DNA of 64,000 bases from Aricia agestis (lineage: Eukaryota; Arthropoda; Insecta; Lepidoptera; Lycaenidae). The stretch lies in assembly GCF_905147365.1 (NCBI RefSeq), contig NC_056427.1:1803001-1867000 (forward strand), in the 5' to 3' direction. A program made the position numbers and the translations under genes. Below, piece by piece: positions 22,500 through 34,405 of the stretch (the first letter of the stretch is position 1; each line of letters begins with the position of its first letter). The notes below the pieces were generated by a model. That model was not told where the DNA came from. It saw only the letters and a program-made list of their open reading frames with translations, and searched no databases.

Positions 22500-24066
22500 G
22501 CTCAGGTACAAAATGGAGAATTTGTAACAAAAAACACACAAAAACTGCGGTTTCTTTGTGCTAACGGATTACAACAATGGGCGAACTTGACGTCGATTTT
22601 ATCGTCACGAAGGAAACAAAGAGGTATAAGCACTTTCACACTTCCGAGAGGACTCCAGAGGAATCACAACTTAAATAACTAAATGGCAGAGTTGAAAATT
22701 GTTTGTTGGTTGAACTTCAGTAGCAAATTAAGAAGTCGATTTTATCGAACGTACTCAACTAAATGACTATGGGTTTTCGTGATTTATAACTATTCCCTGC
22801 GTTCCTCGAAACTTGTTCATCCGTAAGCTGCTTCAAGTTTCAACTCATTAAATTACCTATTTCCATTCACGTAGAAATTGCAGAGAATCATTATTGTTTA
22901 AATGTTAAAATTGTATAACATAAAACAATTAAAGTAATTCATCATCTGAATTTAATCAAGGGCTAGTTAGCGGTCAACGGTCATAGTGGTACCGATTAAA
23001 ATGTCAGCTGCGTAGAAAATGCAGTGAATTACAGATTGGAAAAAAGAGTCTGGTGCGGTGACAGCTGAAACTGAACGTTTTCATTTATGGCAACTTTAAA
23101 TTACTTGTCAACTCTAGTACAGTACTCCCAAATTAATAATGCGCATGGAAATCTTCGCTAATTATCGTAATCACGAAAACACCTTTTCTTAACGTTAAGT
23201 TTAAAACAGCGCTTGCAGCGACGTCTTCCGACGCTTGGGAAATACAATCGTTGCCGAAAAATTATGAAAATGTCTATGAGAATTATCACTCTGGGAGCAC
23301 TGTACCAGAGTAGACAGAATTATAGAATATGCCGACTTAGAACTGATGTTGAAATTTTTAAATTTGACGTATTATAACGAAAATCGTCGCTAGGGTTGTT
23401 AACTTGTTACCTACGAATTTAAAACTATGGTCTATGACATATTCGCTGGACGTGTTCCTCTTTGGTCGTATTGTTGTTTGTGTTTTGGCACATGCGATTT
23501 AAATTGTCAGAATCCAATTTTGAAATCTTTATTTTAAATATTTAAAAATAAATTATATCAGCCAGCGCGAGGCACAATCCGTTCATAATCCTAGTGAAAC
23601 CCGACGAATTTGACAGAAACCTGTCCGTTTCTTTGCAGTCGAACTACTGGTAGTTATGTTTATTGTGACTGTACTTATATTGTGTCGTACGTAGAGTTGA
23701 GTACGGTTGCCTATAATAAAAGAAAAGCGCCCTCATTTAAAACGCACTCTTGTTTGCCAATAGATAATGAGAACTTTAAAACATCTAGTATTTGTGTGCC
23801 AGGATTAAATGATGAAACGCAATGGGCTGTGTGTGTTTGTGTGTCAGCAGCGGTAGTTAAAGTAACTGTATGGGAGATAACTGAAATATCTTTTAACTCA
23901 TTGTTATGAAACGTCGAAGATTACCGAGTCGCTTGACACAAATACAAGACGGAGACATTTGGAACAATGCTTGGAGGCTTAAAGGTCAAACTTGATAATA
24001 GAAACGTTAAGGTTCCGATCTTTGCAGCTAGCTACCGCTACCGACAACAATTCAAAAAAAAATCGT
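22500..24066. other. No gene recognised
   Basis: Includes a 99-codon plus-strand frame (23610..23909) with no domain and no clear splice signals. The flanks of the reverse-transcriptase relic may extend to about 22560. Confidence 0.4.
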
Positions 24067-24228
24067 GAGGCAATCGGGGAATGCCGCGGTAAAGCTATTG
24101 CAAAGCATCTAGTCTACACGCAAACATCTAGTCGCACGCACACAAACACCGTGCTGAAGTCTGCCGAACTGAAACGACGTTAGACTAGTGTTAGGTTTTT
24201 TCGTTACGGAATTTATTGATTCGCGACG
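24067..24228 (+). repeat. Repeat E, internally deleted
   Basis: 'gccgcggtaaagctattgc', 'ctagtcgcacgcacacaaac', 'tctgccgaactgaaacgacg' and 'ttttttcgttacggaattt' occur in this order. The last two recur in reverse at 63184..63372. Confidence 0.6.
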
Positions 24229-24702
24229 GCATGGGTCGCTAGATCAATGTCGGTAAAAATAATAAACAATATTAATATGCATTTAGAATACAGCAAAAAA
24301 TCGATAATATTTTGTAGAAATATTAATACAAAAAAAAATAGGTATGAAATAACAAACAAATATGTACGTATGAGCTCAATCTAAACTCTACAGTCTACAA
24401 GCTTTCTACGCAAAACTACGATAAGCTACGATACCATTAATAAATTACAATCAATAAAAATAAAAGGATATCATAAAACAAGGGTCATGGTAATAAAAAG
24501 GCATAAAAATAAAAGAATAAACATAAAAGGAATAGCATGCGCCGCGGGCGGCATAGAAAAACACCTACGCTGACTTGTGAAGATATTTTTATTGTGGAAT
24601 TTTTAAGGGTATACTAAATCATTCGTCGCTACTGGCAAGATACAAGATGAACTTTTGTCTTATTGATGATAATTTAAAGTATCATTTGGTGATATTTTGA
24701 AG
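24229..24702. other. No gene recognised
   Basis: AT-rich; A-rich simple stretches near 24440..24530. Confidence 0.4.
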
Positions 24703-24897
24703 TATAGGTCTACCAGAATCTGACGGCAAAAATAGTAAAAGTAATTGACGCTACCAATACTCGAGAAATTGGAGCAAAACGTTTGATACTTTTTTTTTCT
24801 TATAGCGACTGATACATGCTTTGTAAAAATATCCAATGATTAAGGATGTTTTTTGAAAATCTCCCATCCAAAGCCATGAGATTCTGGTAGACCTATA
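24703..24897. mobile_element. TA-flanked MITE
   Basis: Perfect 19-bp inverted ends, TATAGGTCTACCAGAATCT at 24703..24721 and its reverse complement at 24879..24897. The outermost TA on each side could be the target duplication of a Tc1/mariner-type element. Total length 195 bp, no coding capacity. Confidence 0.7.
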
Positions 24898-25156
24898 ATA
24901 GAGACATTTTGCCCTTTTTTGATAGGTAAAAATTTTACATTTAGTGTCAGAGCACGTGCTCATAAATGTTTGGTCAGGTCACGTGGACCTGATCAAACGT
25001 TTCAAACACAGAGGAAGTATAGTAAGGGAGGAGATAAATTTACCCCCACTTTACCCCTCTATTTCAACCGTAGACCGAAAATGTACGCCTGCGTTTGTAC
25101 TTCTGCAGGCACTATTAAAGTGGAAGTTTCAACCCATACAACAAGAACTTTGTGAA

Positions 25157-25374
25157 TCCATACTAATATTATAAATGCGAAAGTGTGTCTGTCTGTCTGT
25201 CTGTTTGTCTGCTACCTCTTTACGCTCGAACCGCTGAACCGATTTTGCTGAAATTTGGCGTGGAGATACATTGAGTCCCGAGAAAGGACATAGGATAGTT
25301 TTGATCCCGGAAAAATGTACGGTTCTCGCGCAATAAACGAATTTTGACGCAACAGAGTTGCGGGCGTCATCTAG
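25157..25374 (+). mobile_element. Hel-A Helitron, best full-length copy
   Basis: TCCATACTAATATTATAAAT at the left, (TCTG)5, 'cgaaccgctgaaccgatttt', 'cggaaaaatgtacggttctc', terminal stem GCAACAGAGTTGC, then GGGCGTCATCTAG. Flanked by A and T. 218 bp. This copy gives the clearest picture of the family. Confidence 0.9.
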
Positions 25375-25937
25375 TTATATTGTCGGATCATCCAAAAATC
25401 TTAAAAATTATTTAGATCAAATCTAACATTTTTCCTGTATACAAATAGCGCAAAGTACTATTAATTAGCGCCATGTTTTGTTGGTTTAGAAACTGCCTCT
25501 TTTACTTTATTCCACTCAATATCCAGTATATCCTAAGCTAAATCTAGTCTCAAATTTACTACCAGATTGTCCGCTTAACCTATCGATATCAGATAGGCTC
25601 ACGACCCCAACGGGACTTGGCTTCTGTATTGTCGATGGTTAAACCATAGACAAGAATAATGTGTACGCAAATTCGAAAGTGTAGACGCTGAACTTATTTG
25701 GCTAATGGTTTTTCGCCACAGGCAACGTTAATACACTTAAAATATTATTTGATTTAATAAGATTTAATAAGACTTTTTATTTTATGAAATTATTTTCTGT
25801 GTCTACTCGTTTTTGGCGAGCTGTAGACTGTAGCAGGTATCAATTTGAAGCATTTTATAGCTCTACGAGGATTTTGACATTAAAACAGGAATGCCGCCAT
25901 CTTGTAAAATGTCAATGTCATCTAAATATCATTTTAC
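25375..25937. other. No gene recognised
   Basis: AT-rich; nothing identifiable. Confidence 0.4.
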
Positions 25938-26085
25938 TTACAGCTCGACAAGGCTTTAAACGAACGTGGCGAAAAAAGGAACTAACGCTGCCATCATACA
26001 AAGCCGCCATTTTCGACATGTTTTTGACAGTTCTCCTTTACCAGCAGCACCCCGTCCACGTTTATTTAAAGCTTTGTAGCACTTT
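25938..26085. mobile_element. MITE-I
   Basis: Ends 'cagctcgacaaggctttaaa' and 'tttaaagctttgtag' are inverted. Between them: 'aaaaaaggaactaacgctg', 'catcatacaaagccgccatt' and 'gacagttctcctttaccagc'. A 124-codon frame runs across it by chance. Confidence 0.75.
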
Positions 26086-26396
26086 AATAGTATATTCAAG
26101 ACGTGCCATTAAAAGTCACTTTGGGATAATCCTTATTCTTATCAGAGACACCGTTTAAAACAATCATTACTTTTCACAGCCAATTTATCATTAAATGATG
26201 TTTTAACGATGACAATTAGTTATATTGCGTGTTTTTTAATTGTTGTTCATTAACGCCATCTGTTGGGGTGAAAAGTAAAATATGTAAATAAAGTCATTCT
26301 AGTGAAAAATGTCTACTTAAGCTGATTGAACTATTTAGGACAGAATTAAAAGGGCTGGGAAGGTTAAAGAATAATAGTCATCGTTACCTCCTTACT

Positions 26397-26560
26397 TCCA
26401 TACTAATATTATAAATGCGAAGTGTGTCTATCTATGTGTCTGACCGTAAGGACAAACGATACTTTTTATCCCGTAAAATGTACGGTTCTCGTGCGATAAA
26501 CAAATTTCGGCGCAACGAACATGGTATAGTTGGCGTTGCTGAAAAATGTACGGTTACCGT
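26397..26560 (+). mobile_element. Hel-A Helitron with internal deletion
   Basis: TCCATACTAATATTATAAAT, TCTATCTATGTGTC, then straight to 'actttttatcccgtaaaatg': the core is deleted. A second GAAAAATGTACGGTTACCG follows at 26539. Confidence 0.7.
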
Positions 26561-26796
26561 TAATTTTTTTTTTAAGTTTAAGTATGTACCGATTTTTTTA
26601 ATCTTTGATCTTAGAGAAACAATTTATACATAATATAGTTCTTCATGGCCTTTAACATTTGTATAAGCCCTCTATTGCATCTTCGGGGGGTAGAGGCGCC
26701 AATAGGACGCGGTCCGTTGTCATGGTTACCGAGGGTGACAATGCTACAGCTTTATTCAGGATAGAACGGGAAAATTATTGTCTATGATTTCTTATG

Positions 26797-26968
26797 TCCA
26801 TACTAATATTAAAATTTGAAAACAAAATAACGGCCACGACTCCGTTTTATCGCGCGGGAACCGTAGATTTTTCCGAGATAAATAGTATAATAATTATGTC
26901 CTTTCCCGGGACTCAAAGTATCTCCATAGTCCATACCAAATTTCAACAAAATCAGTTCAGTGGTTTAC
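26797..26968. mobile_element. Hel-A chimera: plus-strand end on a minus-strand body
   Basis: A plus-strand 5' terminus TCCATACTAATATTAAAATT (26797..) is joined through 'cggccacgactccg' to a reverse body with 'cgcgcgggaaccgtagattt' and 'tcctttcccgggactcaaag'. Confidence 0.65.
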
Positions 26969-27095
26969 GGTATGTTACTTGTTTAATAAGGCCAATATTA
27001 ATATACCACTCTTACCGCTAAGATAATGCTTAAGATCATTATTGGGATTTTAAATGATAGATTGTATTTAAATACCGTACTTAAGTAACAGATGA

Positions 27096-27386
27096 CGACC
27101 TCTGTGGCTCAGTGGTAAGCGCGTTGGTAGCTCAAGCCGGGGGTCGCGGGTTCGAGTCCCGCCGACGGAACAAAAAGTTTTCAAAGTTCCTGGGTCATGG
27201 ATGTGTATTAAATATGTGTATCATATAATAAAAATCTTAAATATATGTATAGTATAAAAGTATTAAATATATTTCCGTTGTCTGGTACCTGTAACACAAG
27301 TCCTTCAGGTACTTACCACAGGGCCAGACTGACGTGGTGTGAAGCGTCCATAGATATTATTATTATATATTATTATTATTATTACT
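27096..27386 (+). mobile_element. SINE-F, tRNA-derived, full length
   Basis: tRNA-like head: A box TGGCTCAGTGG (27104..27114) and B box GGTTCGAGTCC (27149..27159). Body with 'aaagttcctgggtcatg' and 'ggccagactgacgtggt', ending in an (ATT)n tail. The loop where an anticodon would lie lacks the invariant T, so it is not a functional tRNA. Second copy at 48708. Confidence 0.85.
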
Positions 27387-28154
27387 AAATTGTTATTAAG
27401 ATTAATAATGTCAAACGGTTACTTAAGAGGTAGTCCTGTATATCCGGAATTCAGGACTGTCCCTGGCTAACACTGCAAGTGTGTTGACCCTATAGTAATA
27501 GGAGAAAGTAGGCCAGTACTTAGATTCACACTAAGCGATATGGGAGGAAAATATTGACGATTATGAGCTGTAAACGCAGCTGCATACATCTGGGTGGTGC
27601 GACTGCTAGTCATGAGACAAGCCACGCGGCTCTGCGTAAATAAGAAATCCCGTGAAACTTTACGTTTTGCCGATGAAAATTATCCCCTAAAGTATCGATT
27701 TTATAATTCATTTTTATCAAATCAAATCAATTGTCTTTATTGCCAGAATGTTGTACATATATACTATACAGGTCTTATATAATAACTACTTATAGTTCTA
27801 ACATTATACTTGAACATAAGCCCCGAATTGTGTACATTATATTTCCGAGAATTCAATCTGAGCAAAAACACGATAATATTTTAAAATTTTCTCGATAGAA
27901 AAAAATCGCAAAGATGCATCTAATTTTCACGAATTTTTCATTTATTGCGATAACCGTGCATTGAACTAAGTTAATATTTTAACACATTGTATAAAATTCT
28001 ATCATTGAGAGATCGACCTAGCGGATTTTTAAAATGTTGATTATTGATCGAGTTATTGAGAAAAAACTAATTTGGCGATGAATCCGCGTCGTTCTTTTTC
28101 ACCGTGAGTGTGAAGAGAGAAGGACGATGTTTGATTTTTGGGGTTAGTCGCCCT
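27387..28154. other. No gene recognised
   Basis: AT-rich. 'tgtctttattgccagaatgt' near 27730 could be the reversed end of a LINE 3' tail. Nothing firm. Confidence 0.35.
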
Positions 28155-28465
28155 TTTAAGCTGCGCGTGCACTGGATCGGCATTTCTGCGCCTGAGACCG
28201 GAATTTATGCCGATGACGTCATCCGCAGCCGCGTCTATGGGTCAATTTATATCTTTAGTGCAGAGTCAAAGCGCATCGAAACAAAGTATCAAAACTTAAC
28301 ATAGCAAATCCAACCTTCAAAGCGTTAACGCACACATTTCATATATACATTAATAACTAAATTGCCGATGCGGAATCCGAATGCAGTGGACGCACCCCAT
28401 CGGCATTTCGTAAATGACGACGCTCCGTACGCTCCGATTCCGATGCAGTGGACGCGCAGCTTTAA
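28155..28465. mobile_element. MITE with TTTAAGCTGCGCG ends
   Basis: Left TTTAAGCTGCGCGTGCACTG and right inverse CTTAAAGCTGCGCGTCCACT match apart from small differences. Subterminal 'atcggcatttc' pairs with 'gaaatgccgat'. 311 bp, GC-richer than its surroundings. Confidence 0.7.
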
Positions 28466-28571
28466 GGTATCTTAATACTGATTCATCTCAATCGGTTCAG
28501 CGGTTTAAGCTTGTAGAGGTAACAGAGAGACATACACATTTTCACACTTATATAATAATAAATATATTAAT

Positions 28572-28775
28572 TATAGTCCGTCAAAAAAGTGAAGATATTA
28601 AAAAGTGGCAATATCGTAGTGTCAGCCCTTTAAGATTGCTTGGCAAAAATAGAAAGCGTAAGAAATTTTAGGTCTCTCAAGTAGGTTGAGGAGAAAGAAG
28701 GGCCGGTGCATGTATAGTCTGTCAAAAAAGTGAAGAAATCAGAAAGTGGCAACATCTTAGTGTCATCCCTTTCAA
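28572..28775. repeat. Direct repeat pair, about 60 bp
   Basis: 'gtcaaaaaagtgaaga' through 'gtgtca(g/t)ccctttc' occurs at 28576..28633 and 28718..28775. A short inverted echo, 'aggatgacactacga', lies at 28793. Unit ends are not clear. Confidence 0.6.
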
Positions 28776-28837
28776 ATCAATTCAAGAAAAAAAGGATGAC
28801 ACTACGATTTATACGTGGGCACAGTATAGCAATATGA

Positions 28838-29546
28838 CGTGGGAGAGCCACGCTTCGGCACGAATGGGCCGGCTCGACCGGAGAAATATCACGGGCTCAC
28901 AGAAAACCGGCGTGAAAAAGCGCTTGCGCTGTGTTTCGCCGAGTGAGTGAGTTTACCGGAGTTAATCCCCTACCGTCTTCCCTTCCCTACCCTCCCCTAT
29001 TCCCTTCTCTTCCCATCCTTACCGTCCCCTATTACCCTATTCCCTCTTAAAAGGCCGGCAACGCACCCTCAGCTCTTCTGATGCTGCGAGTGTGCGACGG
29101 AAGTTGCTTTTCATCAGGTGACCCGTTTTTTTTTTTAAATGAAATAAGGGGGCAAACGAGCAAACGAGTCATCTGATAGAAAGTTTGCTCGTTTTTTTTT
29201 ATGAAATACGGGGACAAACGAGCAAACCGGTCACCTGATGGAAAGCAACTACCGTCGTCCATGAACACTCGCAGCATCAGAAGAGCTGCAGGTGCGTTGC
29301 CGGCCTTTTAAGAGGGAATAGGATAATAGAGGAGGGTATGGATGGGAAGGAAAGGAAATAGGGGAGGGTAAAGAAGGGGATTGGGCCTCCGGTAAACTCA
29401 CTCACTCGGCGAAACACAGCGCAAGCGCTGTTTCACGACGGTTTTCTGTGAGAACGTGGTATTTCTCCGGTCGAGCCGGCCCATTTGTGCCGAAGCATGG
29501 CTCTCCCACGTAAAACGTTTGCCTCCTTATTTCATAAAAAAACGAT
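28838..29546. mobile_element. SINE-B inside SINE-B
   Basis: A plus copy (28838..29127) breaks off in 'caggtgacccgttt' and resumes at 29511..29546 with 'cgtttgcctccttatttcat' and its poly(A). Between lie a 55-bp minus-strand tail scrap (29128..29182) and a full minus copy (about 29190..29510) with poly(T) and the reversed CGTGGGAGAGCC head. Confidence 0.8.
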
Positions 29547-29807
29547 GTTGACATCCTAAACACGTACGGTATGAGAATCACAATTCCTTATTCCACGTAT
29601 AGCTAGTGTTTTGGATACCACTAATGGCTTAGGTTATGGCTTGGAGCATAAAAGCGTAATAAAATTGCAACAAAACTATCTTTCCTAAAAGCCGCTTAAG
29701 ATTACTTACTCAAGTCACGCAATTTTTGTAAAAAAACATTTCCGGTCTATGGTTTTTCAACCCCAGACTTCTGAGACGTCTTATTAAAGTTTTGAAATCA
29801 GGAGTGG

Positions 29808-30094
29808 CATGGGCGTATATAAGGGGGGTGTCCTGGGGGTCCGGACCTTCCCCATTACTATCCATCTTACTTGTCCAATTTCGACAATAATATAATATGT
29901 ACCTCGCCGATTAAAATCGGTGTGGTACATGTAAATGTAAAAAAAAATTGATTTCCTAAACACGTTGCCTATTTGCTGCTGCGGAACCCTTCATGGGCAT
30001 TCCCACTCGCACTTGGCCGCTTTTTTACGTTAGGGGACCCCCCCCCCCCGGCCCCCCCCCCCCCCCCCTTATGAAAGCTATATATACGCCCCTG
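29808..30094. mobile_element. hAT-type MITE with poly-C tract
   Basis: Ends CATGGGCGTATATA and, inverted, CAGGGGCGTATATA. A perfect 8-bp duplication AGGAGTGG flanks it (29800..29807 and 30095..30102), which is the hAT signature. The right part holds a nearly pure C run at about 30031..30068. No transposase. Confidence 0.85.
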
Positions 30095-30102
30095 AGGAGT
30101 GG

Positions 30103-32014
30103 TATTAAATTTCTTAATTGGACATTATTGAATTTTATTTAAAAATGGCGTCTAGCTTAAATTTCTTTTCGTATACTTTTCAGTTTTCAGTTATCACCAT
30201 TGGTATTATTACTATACACCACGATCAGAAAAATAATTCAAATTCATCTGTCAGGAAAACAGTAAAAAAATTTAATCTAATATTAATTATTAAAGACCAT
30301 CTTAAGACAGTAAGAGCGGTTTATGAATACCGGCCATAGAATATTATGCAATAATCTTTACAACATTTTGACAACTGTGAACATAGATCGAACTGTAATC
30401 TAATCATAATAATTTAACGCTGAATTAATTTAAAAAAAACGACACAACTAATATAAGATAATAAATATAGAATTACCATATATTATACGCTTTTGCGGTC
30501 GTTTTAAATGGAGATTTACATATGAAATAGATAGGGCGCGGTGCGCGGATAAAATTGATAAAATGCATTTTATAAAGGCCATATAAATAACCATATGGTT
30601 GATACATGGGTTGATACAACCATAGATATTTATATTTGTTGCTATTTTAGACTCACACTTGTCTGAAGCCTATTAATTTATATATTTTATATATACTATT
30701 TATTTATATATTTTTTAGTTTTTTAGTATATTTTTTAGTGTTTAAATATTATGTAGTAAATTTTTGCGCAGGAACCTAGGTAATTACTATTTTAAGCTGA
30801 AAAATAACTCAAACATGTTAAATATTTTCGTATGAGAAAATGATTTTGGTATTACGTATATATGAGAATTTGATGGCACCCGGCCCCTTAAGTATTGATA
30901 ACCAACGATATCATGTTGATAACATTTGAGAACAAAATTTCGTTTATAAATAGGTTCGCACTAAGTTAATTACACTACACTTAAGAGTTAAGACTAACGT
31001 ACGGTAAACAACATCCCAAGAATGGTCTTGAGTATAATCTTAGCACTTAGAGCGATTTATTGAAACGGAACTCAAAAAGCTCTAAGTTTACGTATTTACA
31101 TTGATGATGAAGTGAAAGAAATACATAGTTGTCTTTATTTCTCTCTTTCTTCATGAATAGTAACAAAACAATCAGTGAATAGCATAATATATTCTTAACA
31201 GTTCTGAAGTACCCTGTACCACTCTTGAATGGTACCTGTAATGTTAAGAAATGTACCTACAATGGTTCAACCAAAAAGTGTTTCTTCTTGTTCTTTTGAA
31301 ATGACCGGAAGTCATAATTTATGACATTCCAAAGCGCGTCATGTTCTAGCAGTTTTAAATTTCGAAAACAAAATATTGTTTTTTTCGTGATGCAATGGAT
31401 CTAGTTATCTGACATTCATAATAGTTGGGGAGGGGAAGCGGGGATTTCGGAAGTAGCACGAGCGTGTCAGATTAAGCTTGTATAGGCTTCCGACATGTGT
31501 CTAGTTATCATGGTATAGAAATCAGATTTCTCATATTATGGTGGGTTAAAAAATATATTTAACATTGAAATGTCATCGGATCTGTCAGATTAAGATACTG
31601 GATGTTTAGTATACCCCAAAGAAGCTTCCATATAAAGCACTGACGATACAAAGGTTTGGTAAGCCTGTAGGTACATTTTAAAATATAAAAAAGTAAAGCT
31701 TCATATTTTCCTAACTAAGCTTCTCAGATATTTTATTTTGCACTAAACTAAATGATTTAGTCCTTGCTGTCTAAAATATATTTATAACTGACTTAAATAA
31801 GCAATTTTCTGAATAGATTTTCTTTTTCAAAACTTTAAAATGGCTGCAGTTTCTGAACCCACCGCTAAAATAAAAAACGCTCTTATTATTTTTTAGTCAC
31901 TTTTATCTAATGTACAAAACCTACTAAGTCTCCATGACGCTCGAGTGACTACAAAAATAGCACCCTCCTCTCCTCTACTATACATAATAATATTATTATC
32001 ATTATGTTGGAAAT
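30103..32014. other. No gene or repeat recognised
   Basis: 1.9 kb, strongly AT-rich and among the longest stretches free of known repeats here. A 73-codon frame (30118..30339) has no motif. A weak inverted pair 'cttaacagt'/'atgttaag' lies near 31196..31251. Confidence 0.5.
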
Positions 32015-32356
32015 CTTTTTTTTTTTTATGAAATAAGGGGGCAAACGAGCAAACGGGTCACCTGATGGAAAGCAACTTCCGTCGCCCATGGACACTCGCA
32101 GCATCAGAAGAGCTGCAAGTGCGTTGCCGGCCTTTTAAGAGGGAATAGGGTAATAGGGGAGGGTAGGTAAGGGAAGGGAAGGGAATAGTTGAGGGTAGGG
32201 AAGGGAATAGGGTAGGGGTTAGGGGATTGGGCCTCCGGTAAACTCACTCACTCGGCGAAACACAGCGCAAGCGCTGTTTCACGCCGGTTTTCTGTGAGAA
32301 CGTGGTATTTATCCGGTCGAGCCGGCCCATTCGTGCCGAAGCATGGCTCTCCCACG
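32015..32356 (-). mobile_element. SINE-B, full length
   Basis: Poly(T) then 'atgaaataagggggcaaacg' through to the reversed CGTGGGAGAGCCATGC. AAATCTT-like sequence on both sides is a possible short target duplication. Confidence 0.85.
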
Positions 32357-33575
32357 TATAAAAATCTTATGGACTGTGGTATTAATTACTAAAAGGCGAA
32401 TTTTACGGATGGATTTTTGCGACCAATAAAAATTATTTACAGCTTTGTGTTCAAAGATACTTACATAATATTGAAATTATTTAATTATCGTGCTGTTACT
32501 TATTTTTTTCTTGCGATAGTATTAAAATACAAAGGTCTGCGTGATAAGACCAAAACCCAATTTGGTACGTACCTGAAACAAACATTTTACCATAAATATT
32601 ACATGTACAACATTTAACCGTTTTCCAGTTTTGAAGCGGTTAAAAACCAAAGACTGCCGAAACTTTCAAAGTTAACAAGTTAGAGAGTTGTTGTAACTAC
32701 ATTAGCACATAAACTGTTCCGTATTACTCATTACCACCATTAAAACACTATTTAACATTTATTGCTGTGCCTCATCATCATTTTTCGATCAGGAAAACAT
32801 TCCAAGGCATCACAATCATTCATCTTAGTCAGGTGCAGTACGCATAAAAAAGATAAAACATAAATGACATTCCAACTTTTTAAATTTAAATGTCCACAAA
32901 CGTACGTGAGAAGGCATAAAATAGACGCGTAAACTCTTCCTTTTTCGAATTTGAAATTAGAATACAATTTGAATACCGTCCGATCGTGTTCCTTTTGACG
33001 CGTATTTAGTTTTCATATTGGAACGAAACCAGACGAAACGAAAGAGAAAATGAAACGTCAGAATAGTTTTAGAACAGACCAGAGACTTTAATATGTAACA
33101 GACAGACACACAAAAATCATTACTCTTCCTTTTGCCTTCGTAATCGGGTAAAAACATACTTCACGGCGGATTGCGAAAACAAGAAGTTTCCGCACCCATA
33201 TAATTTGGTCGCGTGGCCTAAACTACTAATTTCCTTAAATTAATTACACGATGCGACCACCCCATTTTCGACCTTATGTTATAGTAAATAAAGACTACTT
33301 ACAATTCGGCTTGTTCTAAAACTAGGACGATAAAATTTCAACCTAATGTTTCTTCGCATAGGGATGAAGTTCCAACGCTCATGAAATAATTTTTAAAAAG
33401 AATTTGCGTATCAATCTTTAACCTTATGGCAATAAGATTATGGTTGTTTTTGCATCGCAGATTGAATCTAATTTTGGCCCCCTTGATATGCCGGCATGCC
33501 CAAAATATTGCCAATTGCAATACTCGGAATTAATAATAAGTCATTCTGTCATTTCTTCATAACTTGCCAAGTTAA
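32357..33575. other. No gene recognised
   Basis: AT-rich, several short frames with no domain. A weak acceptor-donor juxtaposition at 32572/32573 was considered and set aside. Confidence 0.45.
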
Positions 33576-33770
33576 TCCTTACTAATAATAAAAATGTATG
33601 TCTGTATATGTAACCTTTTCACGCTTAAACGGCTGAACCGATTTCAAATGAAATTCACTATGGAGATACTTTGAGATACGGAAAAGGACATAGGCTAGTT
33701 TTGTTGCGGAAAAATGTACGATTCCTGTGTGATAAATGAATTGCGGCACAATGGATTTGCAATTGGCAAA
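33576..33770 (+). mobile_element. Hel-A Helitron, diverged
   Basis: TCCTTACTAATAATAAAAAT, 'taaacggctgaaccgatttc', 'gcggaaaaatgtacgattcc'; no CTAG end remains. Confidence 0.65.
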
Positions 33771-34405
33771 AAATCCGTGCAGCCAAGAAAAAGAGGACAA
33801 AGAAGAACGCGCTTTAAAAATTTAAAACAGAACGTCTAAATTGTTTTTGGGTACATGAGAAATGGCTGATGTAAAAACTTATTTTATATTATTGGTATCA
33901 AAGAATTGGCTTTGGCCTGATGAAAACTCTATTTCAGATGGTTAATATAAAATAATTGGCTTCGGCCTTCACTATCATTCATTTAATAGAGAATCATAGA
34001 AATGGCTGTATGGGCAACGCTCCTTTTGCCTGTGCCGACCGGGACAAATTAAAAAAACATGTTTTTGGGTTTTTGGCGCATTTTACCATAAAATAAGATA
34101 AGGGTGTGCATCAATTCACGACTACTTAGAAGACTTCCCAAACTTATTGAAATACATAAAATACAATATAAATTGACCCATTTTTTTTGACCAGCCATTT
34201 GGTTAAATGCACCCTTATAAAACAATATGGTCCTTCGAGCCCTAAACTACCATAGAAGGCCCCTTTACCGTATTTTGTGAATTTTCCACCCTTAAAAGTT
34301 AGACCCTAGCCGCTAGCGCGATGAATTGACTTTGAATTAATAAGATAACATGTGGTCACTACGAGTAAATTGGGGAGGTACTATAAATTGACTAACATTA
34401 TTAAT
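33771..34405. other. No gene recognised
   Basis: Repeated 'aattggctt(t/c)ggcc' words near 33905 and 33957. 'tggtccttcgagccctaaac' near 34228 may be a scrap of an LTR element. Unresolved. Confidence 0.3.

Noticed and set aside
23610..23909. Plus-strand 99-codon frame as an exon
   Set aside because: No recognisable domain; a plausible length for a chance frame given the number of frames scanned.
25784..26158. 124-codon plus-strand open frame
   Set aside because: It runs through a MITE-I copy; chance frame.
27096..27172. tRNA gene
   Set aside because: The head of SINE-F; the loop lacks the invariant T before the anticodon, and the body recurs at 48708.
32567..32595. Third acceptor-donor juxtaposition (minus strand, CAG|GTACGT)
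   Set aside because: The pyrimidine tract is poor (about half purines); CAGGTA words are expected about 30 times by chance on both strands of a window this size.
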